64,000 nucleotides of DNA. Source: an uncultured Tenacibaculum sp. GTDB taxonomy: Bacteria; Bacteroidota; Bacteroidia; Flavobacteriales; Flavobacteriaceae. Both the position numbers and the translations under genes were made by a program. The stretch is from contig CAKZVD010000007.1 in assembly GCA_937922085.1 (NCBI GenBank), positions 1 through 64,000 of the forward strand, read 5' to 3'. The notes beneath the pieces are model-generated. The model did no database searches and was not told where the DNA came from. It worked only from the letters and a program-made list of their open reading frames with translations. Shown piece by piece: positions 28,663 through 38,279 of this stretch (position 1 is the stretch's first letter; each line of letters opens with the position of its first letter).

Positions 28663-30144
28663 TTATTGATATGTTCTTTTTATATCCGTTTCAATATACT
28701 TCCAACCATCTTGTTTAAAAACTTTTAATGTGTATGAACCAATTCCTTCTTGAAAACTTTGATCCATTTTTATATTAATTGTATCGTTTACTACATTAAT
28801 TTTTAAAAACCTTTCAGACATTCCTTCATCATGTACAAAGATTTTTTTACCTAAATCTTTCTCTTCCTTATTTGGTAAATGATGTATATGAGAAAAATGA
28901 TTTTTTGATTTAATATACACTTCACTATAATCATCACAACCTGTTAACTCCACTTCATCACCGGCTTTAACAGTATAATTTTCTGCTTGTATTAGGTATA
29001 CTTCCTCTCCATTAATTAATCTTATTTTTAAATTGGCTGAAAAATTTAACATGTTACTACCAAACACAATCAGTTCTTCTCCTTTAAAACTTATTGTAAC
29101 AAAATTTGCCCAATTACAATATGTTTCATTTTCCTTTAAGGGACGTTTGTTTTTTGTTTTTTTAAGAATAACCACCTCTGTCATTTCTTCAATTTCAATA
29201 CTCGATATTTTTTGTAACTTTTCATTAAAAACAGGATGAGTACCTGGTAAAACAGCTCCTTTTTCATATGTACTTTGAAAATTAACTGGTGATTTTGCTA
29301 TCAGAATTCGATAATTCACTTCATGTTCTTTACCTAAAAAACCATCAAATACAAAAGCAGTGTTTTTAAGGTTTTTATCTATCAATACTTCTACCCACTC
29401 CCCTTTTAATTTCTTTCCTTCCTCATAAATGATCTTCTTTATTCCTGTTGTTCCTACAATATGTAATTGTTTTCCATAGCTAAATTTACCTTTTGCATTC
29501 CCGTTTGGCGCATCTCTGTATATAAGTCCATTTTCTGCAAGTACATATTTATACGCTTCGTGTTCATTTAAATCATAATTACTCTCACTAACAAATATTC
29601 CATATGAAATCTTTTCTTTTTCTATACTTACATTTCCTTCCGTTATTTTAGATTCATCTATAATACCTAAAGAATTGGTTTCCATTTCTTCTGTAAACAC
29701 AATATGTTTATTCCATGTTACATTTTCATTAGAAATACGTTCGTCTGGATATATATATTTATAAGAGCTATGAGTATCTTTTAATACCATTTCTTTTCCT
29801 TCATTCTTATAATATAGCATTCCGGTTTCTTTAAACGAATTGTCTTTTTCATTTAAAAAACTTATAAAAACAACCGCATCTAATAATCCGTCTTTATTTA
29901 AATCTACTATAGCTATCCTTTTACTTTTAATAACAACCTGCTTTAAAGACAATGATGTTGATGTAAATTTTTTCTTAATATCTTTCTTAATTACTTTTTC
30001 TATAGCTTCTTTATCTTTTAAATCCTTTTTATTTTTTTTAGCTATTTTATTTTTTACAGTTACTTTATTCTCTTTTTCATGAACACATCCTATAAAAAGA
30101 GATATTAGTAAAAAAAGAACATTCAATTTTATTATTTTTCTCAT
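28663..30144 (-). CDS. SH3-type lipoprotein (paralogue A, longer)
   Basis: A 493-residue lipoprotein (lipobox LLISLFIGC, Cys about 20). The N-terminal part, absent from its paralogue, has a Lys-rich linker and DLNKDGLLDAVVFISF, resembling an FG-GAP/Ca-binding turn. Then follow the SH3-like unit (YVLAENGLIYRDAPNGNAK) and the conserved C-terminal half ending DGWKYIETDIKRTYQ. It lies 24 nt upstream of paralogue B and 19 nt downstream of the TPR gene, so all three and the gene above may share one transcript. Confidence 0.78.
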   Translation of the reverse strand: MRKIIKLNVLFLLISLFIGCVHEKENKVTVKNKIAKKNKKDLKDKEAIEKVIKKDIKKKFTSTSLSLKQVVIKSKRIAIVDLNKDGLLDAVVFISFLNEKDNSFKETGMLYYKNEGKEMVLKDTHSSYKYIYPDERISNENVTWNKHIVFTEEMETNSLGIIDESKITEGNVSIEKEKISYGIFVSESNYDLNEHEAYKYVLAENGLIYRDAPNGNAKGKFSYGKQLHIVGTTGIKKIIYEEGKKLKGEWVEVLIDKNLKNTAFVFDGFLGKEHEVNYRILIAKSPVNFQSTYEKGAVLPGTHPVFNEKLQKISSIEIEEMTEVVILKKTKNKRPLKENETYCNWANFVTISFKGEELIVFGSNMLNFSANLKIRLINGEEVYLIQAENYTVKAGDEVELTGCDDYSEVYIKSKNHFSHIHHLPNKEEKDLGKKIFVHDEGMSERFLKINVVNDTINIKMDQSFQEGIGSYTLKVFKQDGWKYIETDIKRTYQ

Positions 30145-30163
30145 AATAACTACTTTTTAATAA

Positions 30164-32461
30164 TTAATCTTCTGAACTTGGTTTAAAATAATGATGAAAT
30201 GCACATCCTCCTATTTCGGCATATTCATTCATCTCTTCAAGTTTTTTATTTGTTTCATTTCCTTTTTTAAATAAAGAATAATTAAAATCTCGCATATCAA
30301 TATTTATCTTTTCTAGGTACTCACATTTAAATATCATTTGTAGACATAATACCTTAAAATCATCATGTGTTGCATTTTCTAATGCCAAATTATAGTATTT
30401 TTTTGCTAGCATTGCTCTCATAAATTCAGCTTCATCTTCTGGATATGGTTCTGTATCATAACCAGACATTCCAAATCTACGCATCATCCAAGCATTTCCA
30501 TAATGTGTCATGTTGTAATAGCAATTTCCTATTAAAAAATAATAATAATCTTTATTTTTAACTGTTTTTACTTTTTCTAAATACTCAATTAATTTTGCAG
30601 TTACGGTTTTCTTATTCAATTTAAAATTTTCTTTTTCTTCAATAAATCGATGTGTGTAGTTTAATTTATAAAAAGGATTTTGAAAATCTCTTTTACCTTT
30701 ATCGTCTACTTTTCCCCATAAATAAGCTGTTTTATCCCAATACGTATCTTCTAGTTTATTAAAATAAGTAAGTGCTTTATTTAATTGATTTCTTCTTATA
30801 TACATAGTTCCCACTAAATCGTATAGTTTTGGAATATCATTTTTTATATAGCTATACTTCCAAAGAGAAAAAGTATCTGTTTTAGTACTATTCTCTTGAA
30901 TATTAGTTATTATTTTTTCAACTTCTTCTAAAGAATACATTACATTAATGTATTCGAAATAATTACTAAAATAATCTCGGTAAGAGTATGTTTTGTTTTT
31001 CTTAGATTTCCAAGAGACTCCTGTACCAGCATAATCCTCTCCTCTTTTTATTGTTAAACCTGCATAAATTAAGGCTGCATCTACTTTATTCCCTCCATAC
31101 TCTAATAATCTTCCCAAAGCAAAAACAAATTTTTTATCCTCTTGATTTTTTAAAATAACTTGTTCTATTTCATTCGTTATTCTTTTTTCTTCATTTGTTT
31201 GTAAAGCAATTGTACATAATGCTTTGGTTCTTTCTATTTGATTATAGATTTTTAAATCTTTGGTAACCTTTTTTTCTAAAGAGACAATTTCTTTTAACGC
31301 TCCTTTATAATTGGCAGTTAAATATTGTAATTGGATTTTTAATACTCGCCAAACTTTTTTATCCTTAATAGCTGGTGGCAATGTTTCTAAAAAAGTAAAT
31401 ACCTTTTTAGCATACATTCTATCTTTTTGTATTCTATTTTGAATTACTTTGTATGAAAAAACATCGTCATATTCTTCCTCTTTTGTAGTTTCACTTAATG
31501 CCGGATTGTATAATGAAAAGTAAGGAGTTAATATCCAATCTTCCAGTTTATTTATTTCTCGTAATACTAAAAAAGGTAAAACTTTATTCTCTACATCTAA
31601 CTCTGCTACTTTTTGTATGTACTTTAATGCTTTTGCATATTCTTTTATTCCTTTTACTACATAAATATTTGCTTTTTCTTCGTTGTTTTTAGCATGCTTT
31701 AAAATTTCATTTTTATTTATTTTAAAATCAAAATCTCTAAAAACAGCAAAACGTTTTTCTGCTGAATTAGCTATTACTTGTGCTGCATAATAACTTCGTA
31801 AAGCATTGTCATTTTCTGCTTTAGCTCTAAAATATAAACTCCAATAGTAAATAACGTCTTTAACATCATTTGCTATGTGCCTATTAAACAAATTAATTAC
31901 TAAGTTCTTATCTTTATTATAATGTGCTAACCGAATTACTATAAAGGCATACCTCCTTTTTAAAGATTCATTTTTTATTTCTTTAATTTTCTGTTTTGCT
32001 TTTTGTATAACTTCACCACGTTTTTTGATCTCTTGTGATTCAGATTTCTCCCAAGGATCTTCATATTCCCTATTAAAAGGTTCACAACTCTTTGCAAACT
32101 TTAAATATTCTATAGTTTCAGCATCTTTTCTTTCATATAAATACTGAATCATTTTATTATTTGAAGCTTCATTAAATTTATAAAACGGAATCGTATATAT
32201 TGCTTCTTCAATAGCTTTTTTAGGCACCTTTTTATTACAAAACTGAAACCACAAAGCTATGTTCTTTTCAGTTTCTAAGATATTTCCACCATAAAAGGAA
32301 TGTACTGAATAATCAAAATTTGAGAATTCAAATAAACCTAATTCCTTAGAATGGGTAAAACAAAAACGAATTTCATCTCCATTAGGGTAAAAACCACATG
32401 CCCCTATTTTTGAAAATAAACTACTCCCTAATAAGAGTATACAAATTAGTAATTTCTTCAT
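30164..32461 (-). CDS. Large TPR-like secreted protein
   Basis: A 765-residue protein with signal peptide (1-21) and a mature N-terminus CGFYPNGDEIRFCF. The rest is almost wholly helical, with TPR/SEL-type pairs (e.g. near 580-620: VGTMYIRRNQLNKALTYFNKL, and DYYYFLIGNCYYNMTHYGNAW). I do not recognise a named family. Its start codon lies 41 nt inside the upstream gene, so the two are translationally linked and likely act together. Confidence 0.75.
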   Translation of the reverse strand: MKKLLICILLLGSSLFSKIGACGFYPNGDEIRFCFTHSKELGLFEFSNFDYSVHSFYGGNILETEKNIALWFQFCNKKVPKKAIEEAIYTIPFYKFNEASNNKMIQYLYERKDAETIEYLKFAKSCEPFNREYEDPWEKSESQEIKKRGEVIQKAKQKIKEIKNESLKRRYAFIVIRLAHYNKDKNLVINLFNRHIANDVKDVIYYWSLYFRAKAENDNALRSYYAAQVIANSAEKRFAVFRDFDFKINKNEILKHAKNNEEKANIYVVKGIKEYAKALKYIQKVAELDVENKVLPFLVLREINKLEDWILTPYFSLYNPALSETTKEEEYDDVFSYKVIQNRIQKDRMYAKKVFTFLETLPPAIKDKKVWRVLKIQLQYLTANYKGALKEIVSLEKKVTKDLKIYNQIERTKALCTIALQTNEEKRITNEIEQVILKNQEDKKFVFALGRLLEYGGNKVDAALIYAGLTIKRGEDYAGTGVSWKSKKNKTYSYRDYFSNYFEYINVMYSLEEVEKIITNIQENSTKTDTFSLWKYSYIKNDIPKLYDLVGTMYIRRNQLNKALTYFNKLEDTYWDKTAYLWGKVDDKGKRDFQNPFYKLNYTHRFIEEKENFKLNKKTVTAKLIEYLEKVKTVKNKDYYYFLIGNCYYNMTHYGNAWMMRRFGMSGYDTEPYPEDEAEFMRAMLAKKYYNLALENATHDDFKVLCLQMIFKCEYLEKINIDMRDFNYSLFKKGNETNKKLEEMNEYAEIGGCAFHHYFKPSSED

Positions 32462-33473
32462 TTGAAAGGTGTTTTAGTTGTTCTTGATCTAAGTGAAAAA
32501 ATGAAAAAGTTATTTCTTTATCTAAATAAACATTTTCCTTTATTATTTCAATTGCTTTTTTAATAGTTTCTAATGTAATTTCATCGTATTTAATTTTATC
32601 TCCTATTCTTAAATACGTGTCTGCTGCTGTAGTATCTTTAGTTACCTCTAACCATAATGGTTTTATTGGTTTAGTTACTTTTTTAATTTCATTAAAATCT
32701 TTATAAATCACTTTTGTAAATTCATTATTTTGAAAAACTTGCATCCAAGAATACAGTGGCAAAGCAACATCTAAGTGTTTTGGATATTTTTCTCCTTTAA
32801 TTAAATACTTCTTCAGTTCTTCAATATCTAATATGGAATTCTTCTCTTTATTTGTTGATGGATTAATTAAGTTATAACACATTAACATTGCTTTATCTAC
32901 TGGTGGCACCCCCATTTTTTCTGGGTATTTATAAGGATATAAACGAAGCGTACAACTAATTTCCTTTTTAGATGATTCCTTTATTTTTTCTAAAAAATAA
33001 AAATAATTATCTTTCGTACTCAATGTCCAATCGCAATCTATTTGTATTTCATTAATAACTTTCCTTTTTCTAAAATTTTCCTTTTTCTTCTTTTCTACCA
33101 AATAATGAATATTTTCTGCTAATTCATCTAATTCTTTTTTACTACTTTTTTTAAAAACTTCATTTCTTATATAAACACAGGGTACTATATTTGTCTGAGG
33201 GTTTTTAGAAGGGTTATAAGGTCCTTTTATTCTTATCTTGTTTTTAGAAACAGGAATATTACCTTGTATTTCATCATTCGCTATTTCAAAAAACTTAACA
33301 TATAGTTTTTCTACTGAAGATTTTTTTATAATTGTTTTTTCTTCTTTTTTTAGAGTCCAATTTTTAGTTTTCCAATAATAAAAAGCAGTTGTTACTTTTT
33401 CTACTTTTGACAACTCTTTTTTACAAGACACAAAAACAATAAAAACACATATGCAAAAAAATAGTTTTTTCAT
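32421..33473 (-). CDS. Putative TIM-barrel lipoprotein (DUF3142/GH18-like)
   Basis: A 350-residue lipoprotein (lipobox FIVFVSC, Cys about 17). Motifs NEIQIDCDWTLSTKDNYFYFL, CTLRLYPYKYPEKMG, MLMCYNL and DVALPLYSWMQVF follow the strand order of glycosidase-type TIM barrels (as in DUF3142 or GH18-like proteins), with the acidic pair D-C-D where catalytic acids often sit. The family call is from pattern memory and is not firm. It overlaps the TPR partner gene by 41 nt. Confidence 0.6.
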   Translation of the reverse strand: MKKLFFCICVFIVFVSCKKELSKVEKVTTAFYYWKTKNWTLKKEEKTIIKKSSVEKLYVKFFEIANDEIQGNIPVSKNKIRIKGPYNPSKNPQTNIVPCVYIRNEVFKKSSKKELDELAENIHYLVEKKKKENFRKRKVINEIQIDCDWTLSTKDNYFYFLEKIKESSKKEISCTLRLYPYKYPEKMGVPPVDKAMLMCYNLINPSTNKEKNSILDIEELKKYLIKGEKYPKHLDVALPLYSWMQVFQNNEFTKVIYKDFNEIKKVTKPIKPLWLEVTKDTTAADTYLRIGDKIKYDEITLETIKKAIEIIKENVYLDKEITFSFFHLDQEQLKHLSNEEITNLYTLIRE

Positions 33474-33627
33474 TTCTTAGTTTTCTTGTTGTAAAATTAT
33501 GTTTTATTTCTGTATAACAACCCTCCCTTTTATTATTCGTTCTATATCTATTAATAATTGTTCCCTTTTAAATAGAAAACGTATTTCTGATTCTATGTAA
33601 AATAAATTATAACTCAATCATCTATAT

Positions 33628-33667
33628 AAAGAGACTTGTTAAAACAGTTGTTTTAACAAGTCTCTTT
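33628..33667 (-). terminator. Hairpin terminator of the ABC-2 operon
   Basis: A perfect 19-bp inverted repeat (33628-33646 and 33649-33667, starting AAAGAGACTTGTT) is separated by only 2 nt. It lies just after the stop of the ABC permease gene on the minus strand. The tight centre means the inner pairs must open to form a loop. Confidence 0.7.
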
Positions 33668-33686
33668 TCTTTATTAATTTAAGTTT

Positions 33687-34472
33687 TTATGTAATGTTTT
33701 TTCTCTTAATATCTAAATACCCAAGTATAGAGAATCCTGAAAAATATAATAAGCTATATATTGACACTCTTGGAAACCAAAGCAAATTTTCCATATCCTT
33801 ATCTATAGGAAATAAACTTAGCATATTATATCCATAAGGAAAATAAAGTGATTCCTCTGATCTATAAATAATCAATCCTGTAACAATTAAAATCATTCCT
33901 ATTCCTAAAGGAATTATAAAGTTTCTCATTCTAAAACTCAACCAAAATTGCAATCCTACAATTCCTAAGGTGGCTATAAAAGATCTAAAAAGTAACTTTA
34001 TACTTTCTGAAAAATTTGGAGTAAAAGAAAAAAAGTTTAATTCTTCATGCATTAAACCAACACTATAACCAACTATGAGAATAAAAAACAGGAACAAAAT
34101 ATAAGCTGTTATAATAGTTAATAACACAACCGTTAATTTTCCAAAATAAATACTCCATTTAGGTACTGGTAATGCAAACAAATGTTTTATTCCTAATGAT
34201 TTATGCTCTATTTGAACTATTAAACTTGTTATTAATACAATAAAAAAAGGAACTAAAAGAGGTGCTGCAGCGCGTATTTGCTCTACCATAAATTTATCCC
34301 AAGGGTTAACTCCTTCTACAGGAATAAGGCTTTTATATTTTAAAGAATAGTATAAAAAATAAATTAAAGGAATAAAGAGCCCACTAATAATTGTTAACCA
34401 AAAAGCGAAGGTTCTTTTCAGTTTTATTAATTCATTTTTAGTGCTTGATATATAATATTTTAAAGCTATCAT
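33687..34472 (-). CDS. ABC-2 type transporter permease
   Basis: A 261-residue integral membrane protein with six predicted helices (first at about 20-45). A central EHKSLGIKHLFALPVPKWSIYFGKL stretch, where ABC-2 permeases have their cytoplasmic coupling helix, is visible. It ends at a hairpin terminator and starts 5 nt after the ATPase gene; together they form a two-component exporter. Substrate unknown; such pairs often give resistance to peptides or lantibiotics. Confidence 0.88.
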   Translation of the reverse strand: MIALKYYISSTKNELIKLKRTFAFWLTIISGLFIPLIYFLYYSLKYKSLIPVEGVNPWDKFMVEQIRAAAPLLVPFFIVLITSLIVQIEHKSLGIKHLFALPVPKWSIYFGKLTVVLLTIITAYILFLFFILIVGYSVGLMHEELNFFSFTPNFSESIKLLFRSFIATLGIVGLQFWLSFRMRNFIIPLGIGMILIVTGLIIYRSEESLYFPYGYNMLSLFPIDKDMENLLWFPRVSIYSLLYFSGFSILGYLDIKRKNIT

Positions 34473-34477
34473 GTTTA

Positions 34478-35395
34478 TTAATTTTCAGTTAGTGATAAAA
34501 AAAGTTCTTCTAAATTATTTTTAATAAATATTTGATAAACATTTACGTTTTCTGATCTTAAAAGGTCTATTAAAAAAGTAATCTCTTCTTTACTTCCTAC
34601 TTCTAACTGTAAAAAACTATCTTCTAATACTGTATTTTTTTTATTAATCTTCTCCAATGATGCTATCGTTTTTTTTACAGAATCTACTTCTAACTCAACA
34701 ATCATATTTTTACTTTTCGATTGTTTCAACGATTTTACTGTATCTTGATATAACATTTTACCATCTCTTATAATACCTACATGAGTACATACTTTCTCTA
34801 TTTCATTTAATAAGTGACTCGATATAAAAATGGTAGTTCCATATTTTTCATTCAACTCTTTTATTAATGTTCTCATTTCTATAATTCCCTTAGGATCTAA
34901 CCCATTTGTTGGTTCATCTAAAATGAGTAATTCAGGATTACTTAATAGAGAAATAGCTAGCCCTAAACGTTGTTTCATTCCTAAAGAATATGCTTTTACT
35001 TTTTTCTCTTTCGCTTGTGTTAATTTTACAATCTCTAAAACTTCCTCTATTCTTTCTGAAGCGATATTTTGACGATAATTCACTGCTATTTTTAAATTTT
35101 CAAGCGCATTTAAATGTCCATATAAAGAAGGGTTTTCTATTAAAGCTCCTACTTTACTTAAACTTTTAATTCTAGTATTTGCATTAAATATTTCTCCGAA
35201 AAGAGTTACATTTCCAGACTGTTTCTTTAAAAGATTTAATATTAAACGAATAGTGGTGCTTTTTCCTGATCCATTCGGACCTAAAAAACCGTAAATACTT
35301 CCCTTAGGAACTTTTAACTCTAAATTCTCTATATCTTTTCTTTCTTTTGTGTAAGAAAAGTTGAGATTTTCTGTTTCTATTATTAATTGACTCAT
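34478..35395 (-). CDS. ABC transporter ATP-binding protein
   Basis: A 305-residue ATPase of the DRA/BcrA-like group. Walker A GPNGSGKST near 39-47, signature SLGMKQRLGLA near 142, Walker B LLILDEPTNGLDP near 160, and H-loop FISSHLLNEIE near 197. The C-terminal 80 residues are the usual accessory domain. It drives the permease encoded 5 nt downstream. Confidence 0.94.
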   Translation of the reverse strand: MSQLIIETENLNFSYTKERKDIENLELKVPKGSIYGFLGPNGSGKSTTIRLILNLLKKQSGNVTLFGEIFNANTRIKSLSKVGALIENPSLYGHLNALENLKIAVNYRQNIASERIEEVLEIVKLTQAKEKKVKAYSLGMKQRLGLAISLLSNPELLILDEPTNGLDPKGIIEMRTLIKELNEKYGTTIFISSHLLNEIEKVCTHVGIIRDGKMLYQDTVKSLKQSKSKNMIVELEVDSVKKTIASLEKINKKNTVLEDSFLQLEVGSKEEITFLIDLLRSENVNVYQIFIKNNLEELFLSLTEN

Positions 35396-35553
35396 GTTTG
35401 GTTTTATTGGTTTACTTATTAAATAAACGAATCAGTAAATGAATTGTAACAAAGCGCTCTTTTCCATTATTTATACTTTTAAAAGCGTTCTTGATAATTA
35501 TCAATCTTTAAGAAAAAGAGCTGTTGTAACTTTGAATTATTAAATTGATAACT

Positions 35554-36087
35554 ATGACAGTTTCTGAAAAATTAAATGAATTTTACATCCATAATAACCT
35601 TGATAAAAATGGAGGAGAAGACAATCCTTTTTTTTATCTAAAGTTTCGCTTTTTTTCATTGAAATTACCGAATTCTGATTTTAGAAAAAAAGCAGTTTAT
35701 ATACATGATATACAACATATTCTTTTTGATTGTGATATTACCTGGAAAGGTGAAGGTTTTATTGCTGGCTGGGAAATTGCTACTAAAATGTGGAAACATT
35801 TCCCTCTTGGTATTATGAGTTTATGGGCTATGGGATTCAGCTTCTTTAACTATCCTAAAGAAGTACTTCGTGGTTATAAAATGGGTTTAAAATATAAAGG
35901 AATTATAGACACTCTTATTACTAAAGAAAAAATACTTTCTATGCCTGTTAATGAAGTTAATAATTTAATTTTAAAAGATGTTCCTTCTAAATTTAATTTG
36001 CTTTATTATTCTTTTTGGGTATTAATTTCTGCTTTCGTTTTTTTAGCTCCAGTTTTATTAATCGTTATAATTTGGTTTTTAATATAA
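35554..36087 (+). CDS. Coq4-like membrane protein
   Basis: A 177-residue protein; I chose ATG at 35554 over the TTG at 35545. Residues 51-67 read HDIQHILFDCDITWKGE, which fits the HDxxHx11E metal/lipid-binding signature of the Coq4 family exactly (His51, Asp52, His55, Glu67). Amphipathic helices follow (FIAGWEIATKMW, GIMSLWAMGFSFF) and there is a C-terminal membrane helix (about 152-176). Coq4 organises or modifies ubiquinone precursors; this lineage uses menaquinone, so the bacterial role must differ or involve another isoprenoid lipid. A -7-type TAACTTTG lies at 35527-35534. Confidence 0.65.
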   Translation: MTVSEKLNEFYIHNNLDKNGGEDNPFFYLKFRFFSLKLPNSDFRKKAVYIHDIQHILFDCDITWKGEGFIAGWEIATKMWKHFPLGIMSLWAMGFSFFNYPKEVLRGYKMGLKYKGIIDTLITKEKILSMPVNEVNNLILKDVPSKFNLLYYSFWVLISAFVFLAPVLLIVIIWFLI

Positions 36088-36251
36088 GATAGATAGTTAT
36101 AAATCTGTATAATTAATTTATTTTAAAACCTTAACATTTTATTAGTTATCTGTTAAACGATTAAATTCAAGACAGATATTTTTTTAGGTTATTAATTAAA
36201 TATTGACTGTGTTCAATTAGATCTAATTAGGTTAAAATGAAAAGAAAAAAG

Positions 36252-36277
36252 ATAGGGCATTAGTTATTTGTCCCTAT
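36252..36277 (-). terminator. Weak terminator between convergent genes
   Basis: ATAGGG (36252-36257) pairs with CCCTAT (36272-36277); on the minus strand the hairpin is followed by CTTTTTTCTTTT. It would end the 403-residue membrane-protein gene transcribed leftward. Confidence 0.4.
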
Positions 36278-36297
36278 AAAATAATATTATGAATATA

Positions 36298-37509
36298 TTA
36301 ATCAAAAATTCGTTTAGATTCATATGAATAATAATTTTTATTTATTAAAAAAACATGTTTGTTTTTTTCAGAATCTTCAAAATGCAATTCAAATTTAAAA
36401 TCCTTTTCTAAATTTACATTAGTTGCTTCTAATTCAAATTTTGCATTTCTGTTATAATCTTGCGAATTAAGAACAAAACCATTTACAGGCATTGGTAATT
36501 CATTACTCCACTTAGCATCTCCTGAAACATTAATTATTTTTTTTAAAACTGCTTTTTTGTTTAAATTTTTAAAACTAAACAAAAGAGTATCTGCATTACT
36601 ATATGTTAAATCTTCATATTTAGATAAGAAAGGTCCATTAATATATGACATATCTTCGATAAGATAAAACACCCCTTCCTTTTTAATACTATCTTGATAA
36701 CTATAAATATTTTCTCGTATTTGAATATCTTTAAAAATAGTTTTTTTAAGTTTATCTATAGTTAATGTTATGGTGTCCTTCTTAGCATCTTTTATATAAC
36801 TTTCTTCTAAAAGTCGTGGTACTAAATCATATCCTGGCGCTCTAAACTTAATCAGTTTTACTTCTGATCCTTTTATTTCTGAAACCTTCAAATAGTTATG
36901 AAAACTACTATTTGAGTTTTTACTTAAATAAGTTGCTGTTATATAATGGTGAGTAGATAAATTATTAAGATGGTAGGTCATTTCTTCAACCCATTTTAGA
37001 TGATTTTCTATTTTATTTTTTTCATATTCTTGCATGCCTCTTTTATTCTCATAATAGTTATCTATTTTTAAGAACACTTTATATACAGCAAAAATTAAAC
37101 TGATTAGTGCTATTAAAAAATAAATCATTAATTTATCAGTATTCTCTTTTTCTTCTAATGTAGCTGTTGTTATTTTCTCTTTTAATTTATTTCTGATAAC
37201 AAGATAATAAACTAAGTAAGTAATAATTAATATTATTTCAAAGAATAAAAAATCAGGTGTATGGTTAATCAGATAATATAAAAATCCTGTGAAATATAAA
37301 AAACTGATTAAATAAGAATATTTTAAATATGATCTATTCTTTATTGCATTAGTTATTCCTATTATAAAACAAATATTTGCTAGAATTATTAAAAGTCCAG
37401 GAAAATCATCTCGTGCTTTAAAAAAAGATAAAACTTTAATCGATAATATTATAGTAATATTTATTAATGTAACAATTTTTAAAATGTCATTTTTCTTTTC
37501 TTCCTTCAT
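36298..37509 (-). CDS. Membrane protein of unknown function
   Basis: A 403-residue protein with five predicted membrane helices in its first 150 residues (about 12-30, 36-54, 62-80, 86-106, 126-147) and then a soluble, beta-rich C-terminal part of 250 residues that should face the periplasm. I recognise no domain. Monocistronic, convergent with the Coq4-like gene. Confidence 0.7.
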   Translation of the reverse strand: MKEEKKNDILKIVTLINITIILSIKVLSFFKARDDFPGLLIILANICFIIGITNAIKNRSYLKYSYLISFLYFTGFLYYLINHTPDFLFFEIILIITYLVYYLVIRNKLKEKITTATLEEKENTDKLMIYFLIALISLIFAVYKVFLKIDNYYENKRGMQEYEKNKIENHLKWVEEMTYHLNNLSTHHYITATYLSKNSNSSFHNYLKVSEIKGSEVKLIKFRAPGYDLVPRLLEESYIKDAKKDTITLTIDKLKKTIFKDIQIRENIYSYQDSIKKEGVFYLIEDMSYINGPFLSKYEDLTYSNADTLLFSFKNLNKKAVLKKIINVSGDAKWSNELPMPVNGFVLNSQDYNRNAKFELEATNVNLEKDFKFELHFEDSEKNKHVFLINKNYYSYESKRIFD

Positions 37510-37770
37510 CTTTTTTAATTATTATCCTTATTAAAATTAAGCAATTATATTATTCAAACGATTTATCTGTTTCTTTTAAAAAACTTACCATAGCTAATTG
37601 TAGTTAGTAACTATAATATTTTTATTTTTTATGTTAAGGAAACAGAAAATTACATCTTCTAATTTTTAAAATTTAAAAGTAATATAAAAAAACACCTCCT
37701 TTAAACTTTAGTTTATTTATGCATGAATTGTGTTAATATTTGTATTGTTTAAACTAAAAAAATGAGTGTT

Positions 37771-38241
37771 TTAATTTTTGGTTACTATTTTAACAGGCAA
37801 TTTATATTGTGTAGTAACTTTAATTCCTCTTTTAGTTGCTGGACGTAGTTGAGATATATTTTCAACAACCTTTTGTAATATAGAATCGATGGTTGGTAAT
37901 GAATTTTCTACTAAATCTGAAGATTCTATATTTTTAATCTTCATTTTACCTTCTTTATCTATTATTAAAACAATTACTATTGTTTCTTCTAATGACTTTT
38001 TTGAAGAAATGGGTTGATCCATTAGTGCTTTGGTAAATTTTTGACGCATGTTTGCTCTAAAACAAGCTGTTCTATCAGCATCTAACAATTGTTCACATTC
38101 TTCAAATGCTGGCGACTCGTCAACTACAGATAAATCTAGACTATCTTTCGATATTAATTCTTTATTTTTTTCGTCAGATAACTGTTTACACGAAGTGAAA
38201 ACAGTTATTAAAACAAAAAAGAATATTCCTTTATATATCAC
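37771..38241 (-). CDS. TonB-C-like lipoprotein
   Basis: A 156-residue lipoprotein (lipobox ITVFTSC, Cys about 18). The mature part starts with the VDExPAFExCE..CF motif common before TonB C-terminal domains in Bacteroidetes and ends with a TonB-C-type fold (VIVLIIDKEGKMKIKNI, QLRPATKRGIKVTTQYKLPVKI). It lacks a membrane-spanning TonB N-terminus, so it cannot act as a normal energy transducer. The same domain forms the tail of the BlaR1-type protein at 40.6 kb. Confidence 0.75.
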   Translation of the reverse strand: MIYKGIFFFVLITVFTSCKQLSDEKNKELISKDSLDLSVVDESPAFEECEQLLDADRTACFRANMRQKFTKALMDQPISSKKSLEETIVIVLIIDKEGKMKIKNIESSDLVENSLPTIDSILQKVVENISQLRPATKRGIKVTTQYKLPVKIVTKN

Positions 38242-38279
38242 TTTACTAGATTTTTAAAGTGAAAGTATGAAAAAAAGAT

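Noticed and set aside
36215-36228. 14-bp palindrome AATTAGATCTAATT between convergent genes
   Set aside because: It lies downstream of both flanking genes, not at a promoter, and such palindromes are expected in AT-rich sequence.
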